NCBI GenBank assembly: GCA_016699715.1
Contig: CP065007.1
Location: 930,001-994,000, forward strand
Length of the DNA stretch: 64,000 nt
Source: Candidatus Competibacteraceae bacterium
GTDB lineage: Bacteria > Pseudomonadota > Gammaproteobacteria > Competibacterales > Competibacteraceae
Direction: 5' to 3'
The notes under the pieces: model-generated
Told to the model about the DNA's origin: nothing
The model's database searches: none
The model's input: the letters and a program-made list of their open reading frames with translations, nothing else
Shown here: positions 8,727 to 17,835 of the stretch, one piece after another
How positions within the stretch are numbered: the first letter of the stretch is position 1
Layout: the number at the start of each line of letters is the position of its first letter
Position numbers and translations under genes: made by a program

Positions 8727-9612
8727 AGGCGATCAGGCTCTCAAACTGCAGGTCTGACCGACCGATTTGCCGGTTCATGAAAATACCCAAGGTGTGCGCC
8801 AAGATTTTTCGGGCGATCCGACTCGTCAAGTGCCAAACATCCCGCGCCCGGATTTTCTCAAAATGAAACTGCTCGGTCAGTTGACCGATGACGGTTTCCA
8901 CGAGGCGGCGGGTTCTCGTCAGTTGTTGGATGATCCAAGGCGCACGGGAATCGGCCATGTTCGCCCGCAAGGGGGTTTGCAAATCGATCCCCGTGGTTGC
9001 CAGTTCCGCCTGAAGACAGGCGCTCAGGTATCCCTTGTCGCCAATGACCAAGCCGTGAACGCCGTCCGTCAAATCCCAAAGCGCTTCGCGTTCATCACCG
9101 GCGGCGGGGGTCACCGTCCACGCCGTGATCACGCCATCGAATGTGATCATCAAGTGACCATGAAGTCCATAATAATACTGCTTTTTTGCCGCGCAATAGC
9201 CGAAGCCGGCCGCCTCGGGAAAACATCGGCATTGCGGGGCACGGGTCAGCATACACACCGGCATGGGGCAGCCATCGACGAGGTGAATAGGGTCCGTCAC
9301 CGCCCCCAAGTCGATCAGCAGATGCCGATGCAGCCGCTGTTTGACGACCCAGAGATTGGCCGCTTGCTGGGCAAACGTGGTTCGCGATCCGAGTCTTGGA
9401 AACCACGACGGCCAATGACGACGGAAATACTTCCAGATGCCCACATCGGTATCCAAACCCAGAAACTCACCCACCACCTCCATGGTGATCACTTCGCTGT
9501 CCGCCAACTTCGGGGCAAAACCACGCTGGCGCAAGCGATGATCCCCCAGCAGGGCTTCCAGGTGTTCTTCTACCCAGCAAAACACCGTGATGATAAAGTC
9601 TTCAAGCGGCAT
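8725..9612 (-). CDS. IS982-family transposase
   Basis: 295-residue DDE transposase with no frameshift or stop, so probably functional. Candidate catalytic residues are the Asp in LVDGCPMPVC, the Asp in VIGDKGYL and the Glu in RLVETVIGQL. The YCAAKKQYYYGLHGHL stretch is characteristic of IS982 transposases. The stop codon overlaps the inner end of the terminal repeat. It reads opposite to the disrupted host gene. Confidence 0.93.
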   Translation of the reverse strand: MPLEDFIITVFCWVEEHLEALLGDHRLRQRGFAPKLADSEVITMEVVGEFLGLDTDVGIWKYFRRHWPSWFPRLGSRTTFAQQAANLWVVKQRLHRHLLIDLGAVTDPIHLVDGCPMPVCMLTRAPQCRCFPEAAGFGYCAAKKQYYYGLHGHLMITFDGVITAWTVTPAAGDEREALWDLTDGVHGLVIGDKGYLSACLQAELATTGIDLQTPLRANMADSRAPWIIQQLTRTRRLVETVIGQLTEQFHFEKIRARDVWHLTSRIARKILAHTLGIFMNRQIGRSDLQFESLIA

Positions 9613-9700
9613 GGCGGTCTCTCCGTGCGGTTGAGGTGGTTGGTTCCTCTCAGCTTAGCTCGCACCGTCATGCCGCATCGGTCTGCCCTCATCTCTCCTC

Positions 9701-9721
9701 GAAAAAGTCGAACATCGCGTT
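9701..9721 (-). repeat. IS right terminal inverted repeat
   Basis: Twenty-one bases complementary to the left end; followed by GTACT at 9722-9726, the second copy of the target duplication. Confidence 0.9.
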
Positions 9722-9917
9722 GTACTATGGTCATGCCAGCCGGAACTACACCGACAGCATCGATGTTGGTGATCAGACCCAATATACCTTGACGGACCTT
9801 GAGGCGGGAACGACTTACTATTTTGCGATTACCGCCTACGATACGACCCAGACGATCAGAAGCGATTTCTCCAACGAAGTCCACTACCCAGCGTTGGCTA
9901 CTTCGCCAAACGCCAGT

Positions 9918-10793
9918 CTGGAAAGCCCGACACAAGGTTCCTTCGAGAGTGGGATCGGCCTGATCCGGGGTTGGGTTTGCCAAGCCAATACCGTGGAGGT
10001 GCGGATCGACAATGGCGCGTGGCGGCAAGTGGCTTACGGCACCGCGCGGCTCGACACGGTCGAAATTTGCGGTGACGCCGACAACGGCTTTGGCTACACC
10101 TTCAACTGGAACCGGCTGGGCAACGGTAGCCACAACTTGCGGGCCTTCGCCGACGGTGTGGAATTCGCCAACGTCAACTTTACCGTGACCAGCTTGGGCA
10201 TGGAGTATCTGCAAGGGGTCAGCGGCGAGTTTGTCCTGCCGAATTTTCCAGTCACCGGCAATGACATTGCCGTGCGCTGGTCCGAGCCTCATCAGAATTT
10301 CATGATGGTCGATGCCAACCGAAATCTGACCGATCCACAGCTGACCATGACCGTCCCGCTGGCGCAATTCCCCGCCTATCTGGAAAGCCCCCAACAAGGC
10401 TCCTTCGAAAGCGGGATCGGCCTGATCCGGGGTTGGATCTGCCAAGCCGGCACGGTGGAAATCCAGATCGATGGCGGCGCGCGGCGGCAAGTGGCTTACG
10501 GCACCGCGCGGCCCGACACGGTCGAAATTTGCGGTGACGCCGACAACGGCTTTGGTTACACCTTCAACTGGAACCGGCTGGGCAACGGTAGCCACAACTT
10601 GCGGGCCTTCGCCGACGGTGTGGAATTCGCCAACGTCAACTTTACCGTGACCAGCTTGGGCGTGGAGTATCTGCAAGGAGTCAGCGGCGAGTTTGTCCTG
10701 CCGAATTTTCCAGTCACCGGCAATGACATTGCCGTGCGCTGGTCCGAATCCCACCAGAATTTCGTGATCGTGAACGGGCAGGCCAATTCACGC
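9918..10793 (+). repeat. Tandem 462-bp coding repeat, two copies
   Basis: Copy 1 starts at 9918 and copy 2 at 10380, both opening with CTGGAAAGCCC. From about 10030 to 10290 in copy 1 the DNA is almost identical to 10492-10752 in copy 2, with only a few substitutions. The encoded unit carries Cys residues in GW(V/I)CQA and EICGDADNG. The near identity at third codon positions implies recent duplication or gene conversion. Confidence 0.9.
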
Positions 10794-10810
10794 TAGTCAT
10801 TCATGGCAAA

Positions 10811-10830
10811 AACCCCGCGTGAGCGGGGTT
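10811..10830 (+). terminator. Hairpin terminator between convergent genes
   Basis: AACCCCGC, loop GTGA, GCGGGGTT: an 8-bp perfect stem 15 bases past the split gene's stop. It also lies just beyond the BI-1 gene end on the other strand, with an A-run upstream (T-run for the minus strand), so it may serve both. Confidence 0.75.
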
Positions 10831-10858
10831 CGATACGGATCGGTGGACCGGCGTGCGA

Positions 10859-11542
10859 TCAGTCGTCGCCGGACACGACACCCAGAATCTGCAGCAGGCT
10901 CAGCAGCAGGTTGAAGATGGTGATGTACAGGCTGACGGTGGCCATGATGTAGTTGGTTTCGCCGCCGTGGATGATTTCACTGGTCTGCCAGAGGATCATG
11001 CCCGACATCAGCAGAATGAACATCCCCGATACCGCCAGCGACAGGGTCGGGATGTTGAACAGCATCGCGCCCAGCCCGGCCAGGAACGCGACCAGGATAC
11101 CCACCATCAGGAAGGACCCCATAAAGCTGAAGTCCTTGCGGCTGACCACCGCGTAGCCGGACAGCGCCAGGAAGATCGCGCCAGTACCGCCCAGCGCGGT
11201 CATCACCACCTGCGAGCCGTTCGGTAAGCTGAGGTAAAAATTGAGAATCGGTCCCAGCGTGTAGCCAAGGAAGCCGGTCAGGGCGAACACCGCGGCCAGA
11301 CCCCAGACGCTGTCGCGCAACCGGGTGACCACGAACAATAAGCCAAAATAACCGCCCAGCGTGATCAGCCAGTGCAGCGGCGCGGCGTTGGCAGCCATGG
11401 CGATGCCGGCGGTAACCGCGCTGAATAGTAGAGTCATCGATAGCAGCAGGTAGGTATTGCGCAGGACCTTGTTGCCGACGGCCGGCTTATCCAGCGTCAG
11501 CGTGAAGGGCGCCTTGGCCAGAACATCGTTTTTCTGCAACAT
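10859..11542 (-). CDS. Bax inhibitor-1/YccA family membrane protein
   Basis: 227-residue polytopic inner-membrane protein with about seven hydrophobic segments. The pattern LDKPAVGNKVLRNTYLLLSMTL near the N-terminus and the C-terminal LYITIFNLLLSLLQILG are typical of the YccA branch, whose E. coli member interacts with the FtsH protease. The start ATG at 11542 is preceded by GGGAGG, a good Shine-Dalgarno. It stands alone, convergent to the split gene and divergent from gyrA. Confidence 0.92.
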   Translation of the reverse strand: MLQKNDVLAKAPFTLTLDKPAVGNKVLRNTYLLLSMTLLFSAVTAGIAMAANAAPLHWLITLGGYFGLLFVVTRLRDSVWGLAAVFALTGFLGYTLGPILNFYLSLPNGSQVVMTALGGTGAIFLALSGYAVVSRKDFSFMGSFLMVGILVAFLAGLGAMLFNIPTLSLAVSGMFILLMSGMILWQTSEIIHGGETNYIMATVSLYITIFNLLLSLLQILGVVSGDD

Positions 11543-11594
11543 CGTAAATCGAACCTCCCAAGGATTGATGAGCTAATGCTATTGACCGTTTCCC

Positions 11595-11622
11595 AACGCG
11601 AACGGTTCAACGCGAACGGTTC
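11595..11622 (+). repeat. 14-bp tandem direct repeat (x2)
   Basis: AACGCGAACGGTTC occurs twice head to tail (11595-11608, 11609-11622) about 55 bases upstream of the BI-1 gene start; possibly an operator or slippage product. Confidence 0.8.
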
Positions 11623-11923
11623 AGCAAAGGGTCTTTGACGTCAGGGGCAACACCCAATTTTTATACACGAAAGACGCGAGCCTGTCTCGCCAACTCTCAT
11701 GGTTGCCCGCCGCGCCGTGGATTCAGGTACTGGTTGGCCATGATGGCTGGCGGCTTGCGATAGGCCGGTCGGTGACGGTGACATGGCGGCATTTGCTCAA
11801 TAATTCAATGGTCCCAGGCCCACTTGTATTCATGGCCCATCCGCGTCAGTGCATTGGGAATTTTCACGGTGCTCTTGCCTGTGCCAAGGGTCATGACGCC
11901 GTCCGAACTCCGACCCCTGGCTG

Positions 11924-11932
11924 TGCTAAAAT
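11924..11932 (+). promoter_or_regulatory. Candidate extended -10 for gyrA
   Basis: TGCTAAAAT (extended -10, hexamer TAAAAT at 11927-11932) lies 55 bases before the gyrA ATG. No good -35 hexamer is present at 16-18 bp, as is common for extended -10 promoters. Confidence 0.4.
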
Positions 11933-11987
11933 CCATCGTCTCACGGCTGCCCTTAGCGGCCGGGTTGGGTGCTGACGAGGGTTCCGC

Positions 11988-14600
11988 ATGACTGATATCG
12001 CCAAAGAAATCCTGCCGGTCAATCTGGAAGACGAAATGCGGCAGTCCTACCTCGATTACGCCATGAGCGTGATCGTCGGGCGGGCGCTGCCGGACGTGCG
12101 CGACGGACTGAAGCCGGTGCATCGGCGGGTGTTGTTCGCCATGAGCGAACTGGGCAACGACTGGAACAAACCGTACAAGAAATCCGCCCGCGTGGTCGGT
12201 GACGTGATCGGTAAGTACCACCCACACGGTGATTCCGCGGTCTACGACACCATCGTGCGCATGGCGCAGCCCTTTTCCCTGCGCTACATGCTGGTGGACG
12301 GGCAGGGCAACTTCGGCAGCATCGACGGCGACGCCCCGGCCGCGATGCGCTACACCGAAGTGCGCATGGCCCGCGTCGCCCACGAACTGCTGGCCGATCT
12401 CGACAAGGAAACGGTCGATTTCGTCCCCAATTACGACGAATCGGAGCGCGAGCCGTCGGTCTTCCCGACCCGCTTGCCCAACCTGCTGGTCAACGGCTCC
12501 TCCGGCATCGCCGTCGGCATGGCCACCAATATCCCGCCGCATAATCTGACCGAGGTGGTGGATGCCTGCATGGCGCTGATCGACGACCCGTTGCTGAATA
12601 TCGCCGAGCTGATGCGCTACATTCCGGGGCCGGATTTCCCCACCGCCGCGCTGATCAACGGCGCCAGCGGCATCCGCGAAGCCTACGAGACCGGTCGCGG
12701 CCGGGTGCGAATGCGCGCCAGGACCGAAATCGAAACCGACGAGCTGCGCAACCGGCAGGCGATCATCGTCACCGAGCTGCCCTATCAGGTGAATAAGGCT
12801 CGGCTGATTGAAAAAATCGCGGAGCTGGTCAAGGACCGCAAACTGGAGGGCATCACCGAACTGCGCGACGAATCCGACAAGGACGGCTTGCGCATCTATA
12901 TCGAATTGCGACGCGGCGAGGCCGCCGAGGTCGTGCTGAACAACCTGTTTCTGCACACCTCGCTGCAATGCGTGTTCGGCATCAACATGGTGGCGCTGGT
13001 CGAAGGCCAGCCGCGCCTGCTCAACCTCAAGCAGATTCTGGAAGCCTTCCTGGCGCACCGCCGCGAAGTGGTGGTGCGGCGCACCGTCTTCGATCTGCGC
13101 AAGGCCCGCGAGCGGGCTCACATCGTCGAAGGATTGGCGGTGGCGCTGGCCAACCTCGATCCCCTGATCGCGCTGATCCGCGCCGCCGCCGATCCCGCCA
13201 CCGCCCGCGTCGCGCTGCTGGAGCAGGCATGGATGCCGGGTGCGGTCACCGATCTGTTGGCCCGCTCCGGCGCGGCGGCGTCGCGGCCGGAGGATCTGCC
13301 GGCGGAATGTGGCCTGAGTGAAGTCGGCTACCGGTTGTCGCCGGCCCAGGCGCAGGCGATTCTGGATTTGCGACTGCATCGGCTGACCGGGTTGGAACAG
13401 CGCAAACTGCTGGACGAGTATCAGGATTTGCTATCCCGCATCCAGGACTACCTGGAGATCCTCACCGTGCCGGAACGCTTGACGGCGGTGATTCGCGCCG
13501 AACTGCTGGAGCTGCGCGCCCAGTACAGCGACGCCCGCCGCACCCAGATCCTGCCCGACGAACAGAATCTGAATCTCGAAGACCTGATCAATGAAGAGGC
13601 CATGGTGGTCACGCTGTCGCACGCCGGCTACGTCAAGTCGCAGCCTTTGTCCTTGTATCGGGCGCAAAAACGCGGCGGGCGCGGCCGGGCGGCCACCACC
13701 TTCAAGGAAGAGGATTTTGTCGATAAACTGTTTGTCGCTAGCACCCACGACACCATCCTTTGTTTCTCCAACTACGGCAAGGTGTACTGGAAGAAAGTCT
13801 ACGAGCTGCCGCAGGCCAGCCGGACCGCGCGCGGTCGCCCCATCGTCAACCTGCTGCCGCTGGAAGAGGGCGAACGGATCAACGCGGTATTGGCGGTGCG
13901 CGAGTTCAGCGATGATCATGATGTGTTCTTCGCCACCGCCAACGGCACGGTCAAGAAGACGCCGCTATCGGCCTATTCCCGGCCGCGTCCCAGTGGCATC
14001 ATCGCCATCGACCTGCGCGAGGGCGACCAGTTGGTCAACGTGGCGCTGACCCACGGTCAGAGCGATGTGATGCTGTTCACCGACGCCGGCAAGGTGTTGC
14101 GTTTTGCCGAGACCGAGGTGCGCGACATGGGTCGCTCCGCCTGTGGGGTGCGCGGTATCCGCCTGGGCGCCGAGCAGAAGGTCATCGCCCTGATCGTGGT
14201 GGGTGAAGGCACGGTGCTGACCGTCACCGAAAACGGTTACGGCAAGCGCACGCCGGTCGATGACTACCCACGCCGGGGCCGGGGTGGCCAGGGCGTCATT
14301 TCCATTCAGACCTCCGAGCGTAACGGCCGGGTCACCGGCGCGGTGCAGGTCGAGAGCGACCACGACATCATGCTGATTACCGACGGGGGTACGCTGGTGC
14401 GCACCCGGGTCGAAGAGATTTCACTGGTGAGTCGCAACACCCAGGGGGTGAAGCTGATCAGCCTGCAAGGCGATGAGAAGCTGGTCGGAGTCGAGAAAAT
14501 CGAAAGCATCGGCGAGGTGGACGTTCCCAACGATGTATCGGTCGATGACGAAAGCGCGCCGCCGGAAGACGCCCAGGATGACGAGGAGCCGGCGGCATGA
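11988..14600 (+). CDS. gyrA: DNA gyrase subunit A
   Basis: 870 residues. The breakage-reunion domain carries catalytic Tyr122 in AMRYTEVRMA. The quinolone-resistance region has Ser83 and Asp87 (HPHGDSAVYDTIVRM), the sensitive wild-type residues. The GyrA box QKRGGRG needed for positive DNA wrapping opens the C-terminal beta-pinwheel, and the protein ends in an acidic tail (DDESAPPEDAQDDEE). The stop overlaps the pheA start by 4 bp, so gyrA heads a long operon. Confidence 0.98.
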   Translation: MTDIAKEILPVNLEDEMRQSYLDYAMSVIVGRALPDVRDGLKPVHRRVLFAMSELGNDWNKPYKKSARVVGDVIGKYHPHGDSAVYDTIVRMAQPFSLRYMLVDGQGNFGSIDGDAPAAMRYTEVRMARVAHELLADLDKETVDFVPNYDESEREPSVFPTRLPNLLVNGSSGIAVGMATNIPPHNLTEVVDACMALIDDPLLNIAELMRYIPGPDFPTAALINGASGIREAYETGRGRVRMRARTEIETDELRNRQAIIVTELPYQVNKARLIEKIAELVKDRKLEGITELRDESDKDGLRIYIELRRGEAAEVVLNNLFLHTSLQCVFGINMVALVEGQPRLLNLKQILEAFLAHRREVVVRRTVFDLRKARERAHIVEGLAVALANLDPLIALIRAAADPATARVALLEQAWMPGAVTDLLARSGAAASRPEDLPAECGLSEVGYRLSPAQAQAILDLRLHRLTGLEQRKLLDEYQDLLSRIQDYLEILTVPERLTAVIRAELLELRAQYSDARRTQILPDEQNLNLEDLINEEAMVVTLSHAGYVKSQPLSLYRAQKRGGRGRAATTFKEEDFVDKLFVASTHDTILCFSNYGKVYWKKVYELPQASRTARGRPIVNLLPLEEGERINAVLAVREFSDDHDVFFATANGTVKKTPLSAYSRPRPSGIIAIDLREGDQLVNVALTHGQSDVMLFTDAGKVLRFAETEVRDMGRSACGVRGIRLGAEQKVIALIVVGEGTVLTVTENGYGKRTPVDDYPRRGRGGQGVISIQTSERNGRVTGAVQVESDHDIMLITDGGTLVRTRVEEISLVSRNTQGVKLISLQGDEKLVGVEKIESIGEVDVPNDVSVDDESAPPEDAQDDEEPAA

Positions 14601-15682
14601 GCGAGGCGGACAGCCTGCGTGCGCTGCGTGAGCGCATCGATGCGCTGGACCGACAAATCCAGACATTGATCTCCGAGCGGGCGAGCTGCGCGCAGCAGGT
14701 GGGCGCGATCAAGCAGGCCGCTGGCGCCACCGGCAATTTTTACCGCCCCGAACGCGAGGCACAGGTGTTACGGCGGGTGATCGAAACCAATCCAGGGCCG
14801 CTGAGCAGCGAGGAAATGGCCCGGCTGTTCCGCGAGATCATGTCGGCCTGTCTGGCGCTGGAAGAGCCACTCCGCATCGCCTTTCTCGGCCCGGAAGGGA
14901 CCTTTACCCAGGCGGCGGCGCTCAAGCACTTCGGCAAGTCCATTCACAGCATCCCCTTGCGGGCCATCGATGAGGTGTTCCGCGAGGTCGAGGCCGGCTC
15001 CGCCGACTACGGCGTGGTGCCGGTGGAGAATTCCACCGAAGGGGTGGTCAACCATACTCTGGACATGTTTCTGCAATCGCCGCTGCGGATTTGCGGCGAG
15101 GTGCAGATCCGCATCAACCATCATCTGATCACCCGCGCCGTCGATCTGATGGCCATCCGCCGCATCTATTCCCACCGGCAGTCGCTGGCGCAGTGCCGCG
15201 AATGGCTGGATGCGAATTTGCCTCGGGTCGAACAGGTCGAGGCGAGCAGCAACGGCGAGGCGGCGCTGCGGGTGCGCGACGAGGCGGACGCGGCGGCGAT
15301 CGCCGGCCAGTGCGCGGCGGACATCTATCGATTGCCGACCCTGGTGCGCAATATCGAGGACGAGCCGAACAACACCACCCGCTTCCTGATTATCGGCACC
15401 CAGCCGATTGCGCCGTCTGGCGACGACAAGACCGCGCTGCTGGTGGCTTCGCTCAACCGGTCCGGCGCGCTGTTCAAGCTGCTGGAACCACTGGCCCGGA
15501 ACAATGTGAGCATGAGCCGCATCGAATCGCGGCCCTCGCGGCGCGGCATGTGGGATTACGTGTTCTTCATCGATCTGGATGGTCACGCTCAGGACGAACC
15601 AGTGGCCAGTACGCTGACCGAACTGCGCGAGCAGGCCAGCCTGTTCCGGGTGCTGGGCTCGTATCCCAAGGGCGTGCTTTGA
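14597..15682 (+). CDS. pheA: Bifunctional chorismate mutase/prephenate dehydratase (P-protein)
   Basis: 361 residues: chorismate mutase (AroQ type, residues 5-90), prephenate dehydratase (about 93-270, with TRF at 261-263) and an ACT regulatory domain with ESRPSR at 310-315 that binds phenylalanine. It converts chorismate to phenylpyruvate. It overlaps gyrA by 4 bp; in many gammaproteobacteria serC lies between them, and it is absent here. Feedback inhibition by Phe is expected from the ACT motif. Confidence 0.96.
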   Translation: MSEADSLRALRERIDALDRQIQTLISERASCAQQVGAIKQAAGATGNFYRPEREAQVLRRVIETNPGPLSSEEMARLFREIMSACLALEEPLRIAFLGPEGTFTQAAALKHFGKSIHSIPLRAIDEVFREVEAGSADYGVVPVENSTEGVVNHTLDMFLQSPLRICGEVQIRINHHLITRAVDLMAIRRIYSHRQSLAQCREWLDANLPRVEQVEASSNGEAALRVRDEADAAAIAGQCAADIYRLPTLVRNIEDEPNNTTRFLIIGTQPIAPSGDDKTALLVASLNRSGALFKLLEPLARNNVSMSRIESRPSRRGMWDYVFFIDLDGHAQDEPVASTLTELREQASLFRVLGSYPKGVL

Positions 15683-15822
15683 GGTCGATGGGTGGCGGGC
15701 GGAATTTTTCCTCCCTGGATTAAGGGGGGATCGGCGTTTAGCGTCGAGGTGGTTTGAACGCGGTGGTGTCCCATTGCCTTGATATGAGAAGCGATCTTCA
15801 AATTCAAAGGAACTCATTTTCC

Positions 15823-16947
15823 ATGTCCTGCGATTTCCTCTCCCTCGCCGCCCCCGGCGTGCGCACCCTGCAACCCTACCAGCCCGGCAAGCCGGAGAGC
15901 GAATTGCGCCGGGAATACGGTCTAAGCGACATCGTCAAGCTGGCCTCCAACGAGAATCCGCTCGGTCCCAGCCCCAGGGCCATGACCGCCGTGCGGGAAG
16001 CGCTGGGTGGGCTGGCCCGCTACCCCGACGGCAACGGTTTCGAGCTTAAATCGGCGCTGTCCGCCAAGCTCGGTATCTCCACCTCGATGCTGACGCTCGG
16101 CAACGGTTCCAACGACGTGCTGGAACTGGTGGCGCGAGCCTTTCTGACGCCGGAGCACGCCGCGATATTTTCCGAACATGCTTTCGCCGTCTATCCCATT
16201 GTCACCCAAGCCATCGGCGCGACCGCTCGTATCGCCAAGGCCAATCCACCCGACCATGCCATACCCCATGGCCACGATCCGGCGGCCCTGTTGGCATCGA
16301 TCGACGACCGTACCCGGGTGATGTTCATCGCCAATCCCAACAATCCCACCGGCACCTGGCTGAAAACGGCGGAACTGGAAGCTTTGCTGGAAGCCGTGCC
16401 CACGCGGGTCATCGTGGTGGTGGACGAGGCGTATAGCGAATACGTCGAGACCGAGGCGGACTGTCCCAGCGCCCTGCGCTGGCTCGACCGTTTCCCCAAT
16501 CTCATCGTCACCCGGACCTTTTCCAAGGCTTACGGTTTGGCCGGGCTGCGGGTCGGGTATGCGGTCTCCCATCCTCAGGTGGCCGATCTGTTAAACCGGG
16601 TGCGCCAGCCGTTCAACGTCAACAGCCTGGCGCTGGTCGCGGCGGCGGCGGCGCTGGATGATGTCGAGCACTTGGAGCACAGTCGGGCGACCAACCGCGC
16701 CGGCATGAGACAGTTGCGGGACGCTTGCCGCCAATGGGACCTGACGTGGTTGCCATCGGCCGGCAATTTTCTGTGCGTGAACATGGGCCGGCCGGGCCGG
16801 GAGGTATTCGTGGCATTGCTGAAGCGCGGCGTCATCGCCCGTCCGGTGGACAACTACGGCTTGCCGCGCTATCTGCGGATCAGCATCGGTACCGAAGCGG
16901 AAAACGCCCGCTGGATCGAGGCCATGCACGACATATTGCGAGGTTGA
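15823..16947 (+). CDS. hisC: Histidinol-phosphate aminotransferase (probable aromatic aminotransferase)
   Basis: 374-residue class I/II PLP aminotransferase of the HisC family. The PLP lysine is Lys235 in RTFSKAYGLAGLRVGY; NPNNPTGT and the final RISIGTE motif are present. The start at 15823 follows AAAGGAA; an in-frame upstream ATG (15754) has no good ribosome site. The position between pheA and tyrA suggests it also transaminates phenylpyruvate or hydroxyphenylpyruvate (HisC2/HisHb type); that is inference. Confidence 0.95.
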   Translation: MSCDFLSLAAPGVRTLQPYQPGKPESELRREYGLSDIVKLASNENPLGPSPRAMTAVREALGGLARYPDGNGFELKSALSAKLGISTSMLTLGNGSNDVLELVARAFLTPEHAAIFSEHAFAVYPIVTQAIGATARIAKANPPDHAIPHGHDPAALLASIDDRTRVMFIANPNNPTGTWLKTAELEALLEAVPTRVIVVVDEAYSEYVETEADCPSALRWLDRFPNLIVTRTFSKAYGLAGLRVGYAVSHPQVADLLNRVRQPFNVNSLALVAAAAALDDVEHLEHSRATNRAGMRQLRDACRQWDLTWLPSAGNFLCVNMGRPGREVFVALLKRGVIARPVDNYGLPRYLRISIGTEAENARWIEAMHDILRG

Positions 16948-16948
16948 T

Positions 16949-17827
16949 ATGGCGGCGGAGCAACCATTGATCCAGCGCTTGTGCGTGATCGGTGTCGGCC
17001 TGATCGGAGGCTCGCTGGCCCGCGCGCTCAGGCAGGCGGGCGAAGTGGGTGAGGTGATCGGTTCCGGGCGCGGCGAGGATAATCTGCGCGCCGCCGTGCG
17101 GTTGGGCGTGATAGACCGCTATGATACCGATCCGACTCGCGCGGTGGCCGGCGCCGATGTGGTGGTCGTCGCCGTGCCGCTGGGGGCCATGGAGCCGGTA
17201 TTGCGCGCCATCGTTCCACATTTGACCTCCGCCGCGGTGGTGACCGATGTCGGCAGTGCCAAGGGCAGCGTGGTGGCGGACGTCGAGCGGATTTACGGCC
17301 ATATTCCACCGCATTTCGTACCCGGCCATCCCATCGCCGGCACCGAACAGAGCGGAGTGGAGGCTTCGTTCGCCACCCTGTTTCAAGGCCGGCGGGTGAT
17401 CCTGACTCCATTGGCGGAAACCGCCGCCGCTTCGCACGGTCTGATCAAGCGGATGTGGGAGCTGACCGGCGCCGAAGTGGTGGACATGGGCGTGCGCCAT
17501 CACGACGCGGTGTTGGCCGCCACCAGCCACTTGCCGCACATGCTGGCCTACACTCTGGTCGATACCCTGGCGCGGCTCGACGACCGGGCGGAGATTTTCC
17601 GCTACGCCGCTGGCGGTTTCCGCGACTTCAGCCGCATTGCATCCAGCGACCCGAAAATGTGGCACGATATCTGTGCGGCCAATCGTGAGCAGTTGCTGGA
17701 GATGATCGCCCTGTTCAGCGCCGATCTGACGCGGTTGGCCGAGGCGATCCGCGCCGACGATCGCGCCGCTGTTCTCGCCCTGTTCCAGCGAGCCAAACGC
17801 GCTCGCGATAATCTCTATCTCGACTGA
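16949..17827 (+). CDS. tyrA: Prephenate/arogenate dehydrogenase
   Basis: 292 residues. An N-terminal NAD(P)-binding GVGLIGGSLARAL Rossmann motif is followed by the helical dimerisation domain (SHLPHMLAYTLV, and RDFSRIASSDPKMW). It oxidatively decarboxylates prephenate toward tyrosine. The start is one base past the hisC stop. In Pseudomonas tyrA is fused to aroA; here they are separate genes 8 bp apart. No chorismate mutase or ACT domain is attached. Confidence 0.95.
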   Translation: MAAEQPLIQRLCVIGVGLIGGSLARALRQAGEVGEVIGSGRGEDNLRAAVRLGVIDRYDTDPTRAVAGADVVVVAVPLGAMEPVLRAIVPHLTSAAVVTDVGSAKGSVVADVERIYGHIPPHFVPGHPIAGTEQSGVEASFATLFQGRRVILTPLAETAAASHGLIKRMWELTGAEVVDMGVRHHDAVLAATSHLPHMLAYTLVDTLARLDDRAEIFRYAAGGFRDFSRIASSDPKMWHDICAANREQLLEMIALFSADLTRLAEAIRADDRAAVLALFQRAKRARDNLYLD

Positions 17828-17835
17828 TCTTCCCC

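Larger units (their letters stand above)
8707..9721. mobile_element. IS982-family insertion sequence, complete (1015 bp)
   Basis: Ends are near-perfect inverted repeats: AACGCGATGTTCGACTTTTC at 8707-8726 and its complement, with one extra T, at 9701-9721. The 5-bp direct repeat GTACT flanks both sides (8702-8706 and 9722-9726) as a target-site duplication. One intact transposase gene fills most of the element. Precise boundaries are confirmed because excision restores the fibronectin-III reading frame of the host gene. Confidence 0.93.
8571..10796 (+). pseudogene. Secreted fibronectin-III/repeat protein, split by an IS element
   Basis: Removing the IS (8707-9721) and one copy of the 5-bp duplication restores a 401-codon frame: GTG at 8571, then 8571-8706 joined to 9727-10796. 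The N-terminus is a signal peptide ending near SVAQA. Next comes one fibronectin type III domain, ITLAWDPSTSPNVGGYVLY before the break and YGHASRNYTDSI...TYYFAITAYD after it. Two copies of an approximately 150-residue cysteine-containing repeat follow, each beginning LESP.QGSFESGIGLIRGW. A GTG start with upstream AGAGG is used. As it stands the first part stops within the IS, so the protein is not made whole. Likely an envelope or extracellular binding protein; ligand unknown. Confidence 0.85.
11543..11987. other. Intergenic region between BI-1 gene and gyrA
   Basis: No credible gene. It holds promoters for both flanking genes, including a 14-bp direct tandem repeat at 11595-11622 and an extended -10-like element at 11924-11932. 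A short ORF at 11703-11975 has no family features and poor codon use. Confidence 0.5.

Noticed and set aside
8459..8866. 135-codon plus-strand ORF spanning the IS left junction
   Set aside because: It crosses the IS boundary in a frame different from the real secreted-protein gene.
11703..11975. 90-codon ORF upstream of gyrA
   Set aside because: No ribosome site or family features; it covers the probable gyrA promoter.
11805..13379. 524-codon minus-strand ORF opposite gyrA
   Set aside because: It is a GC-rich shadow of gyrA; His/Gln/Arg-rich composition and no domain features.
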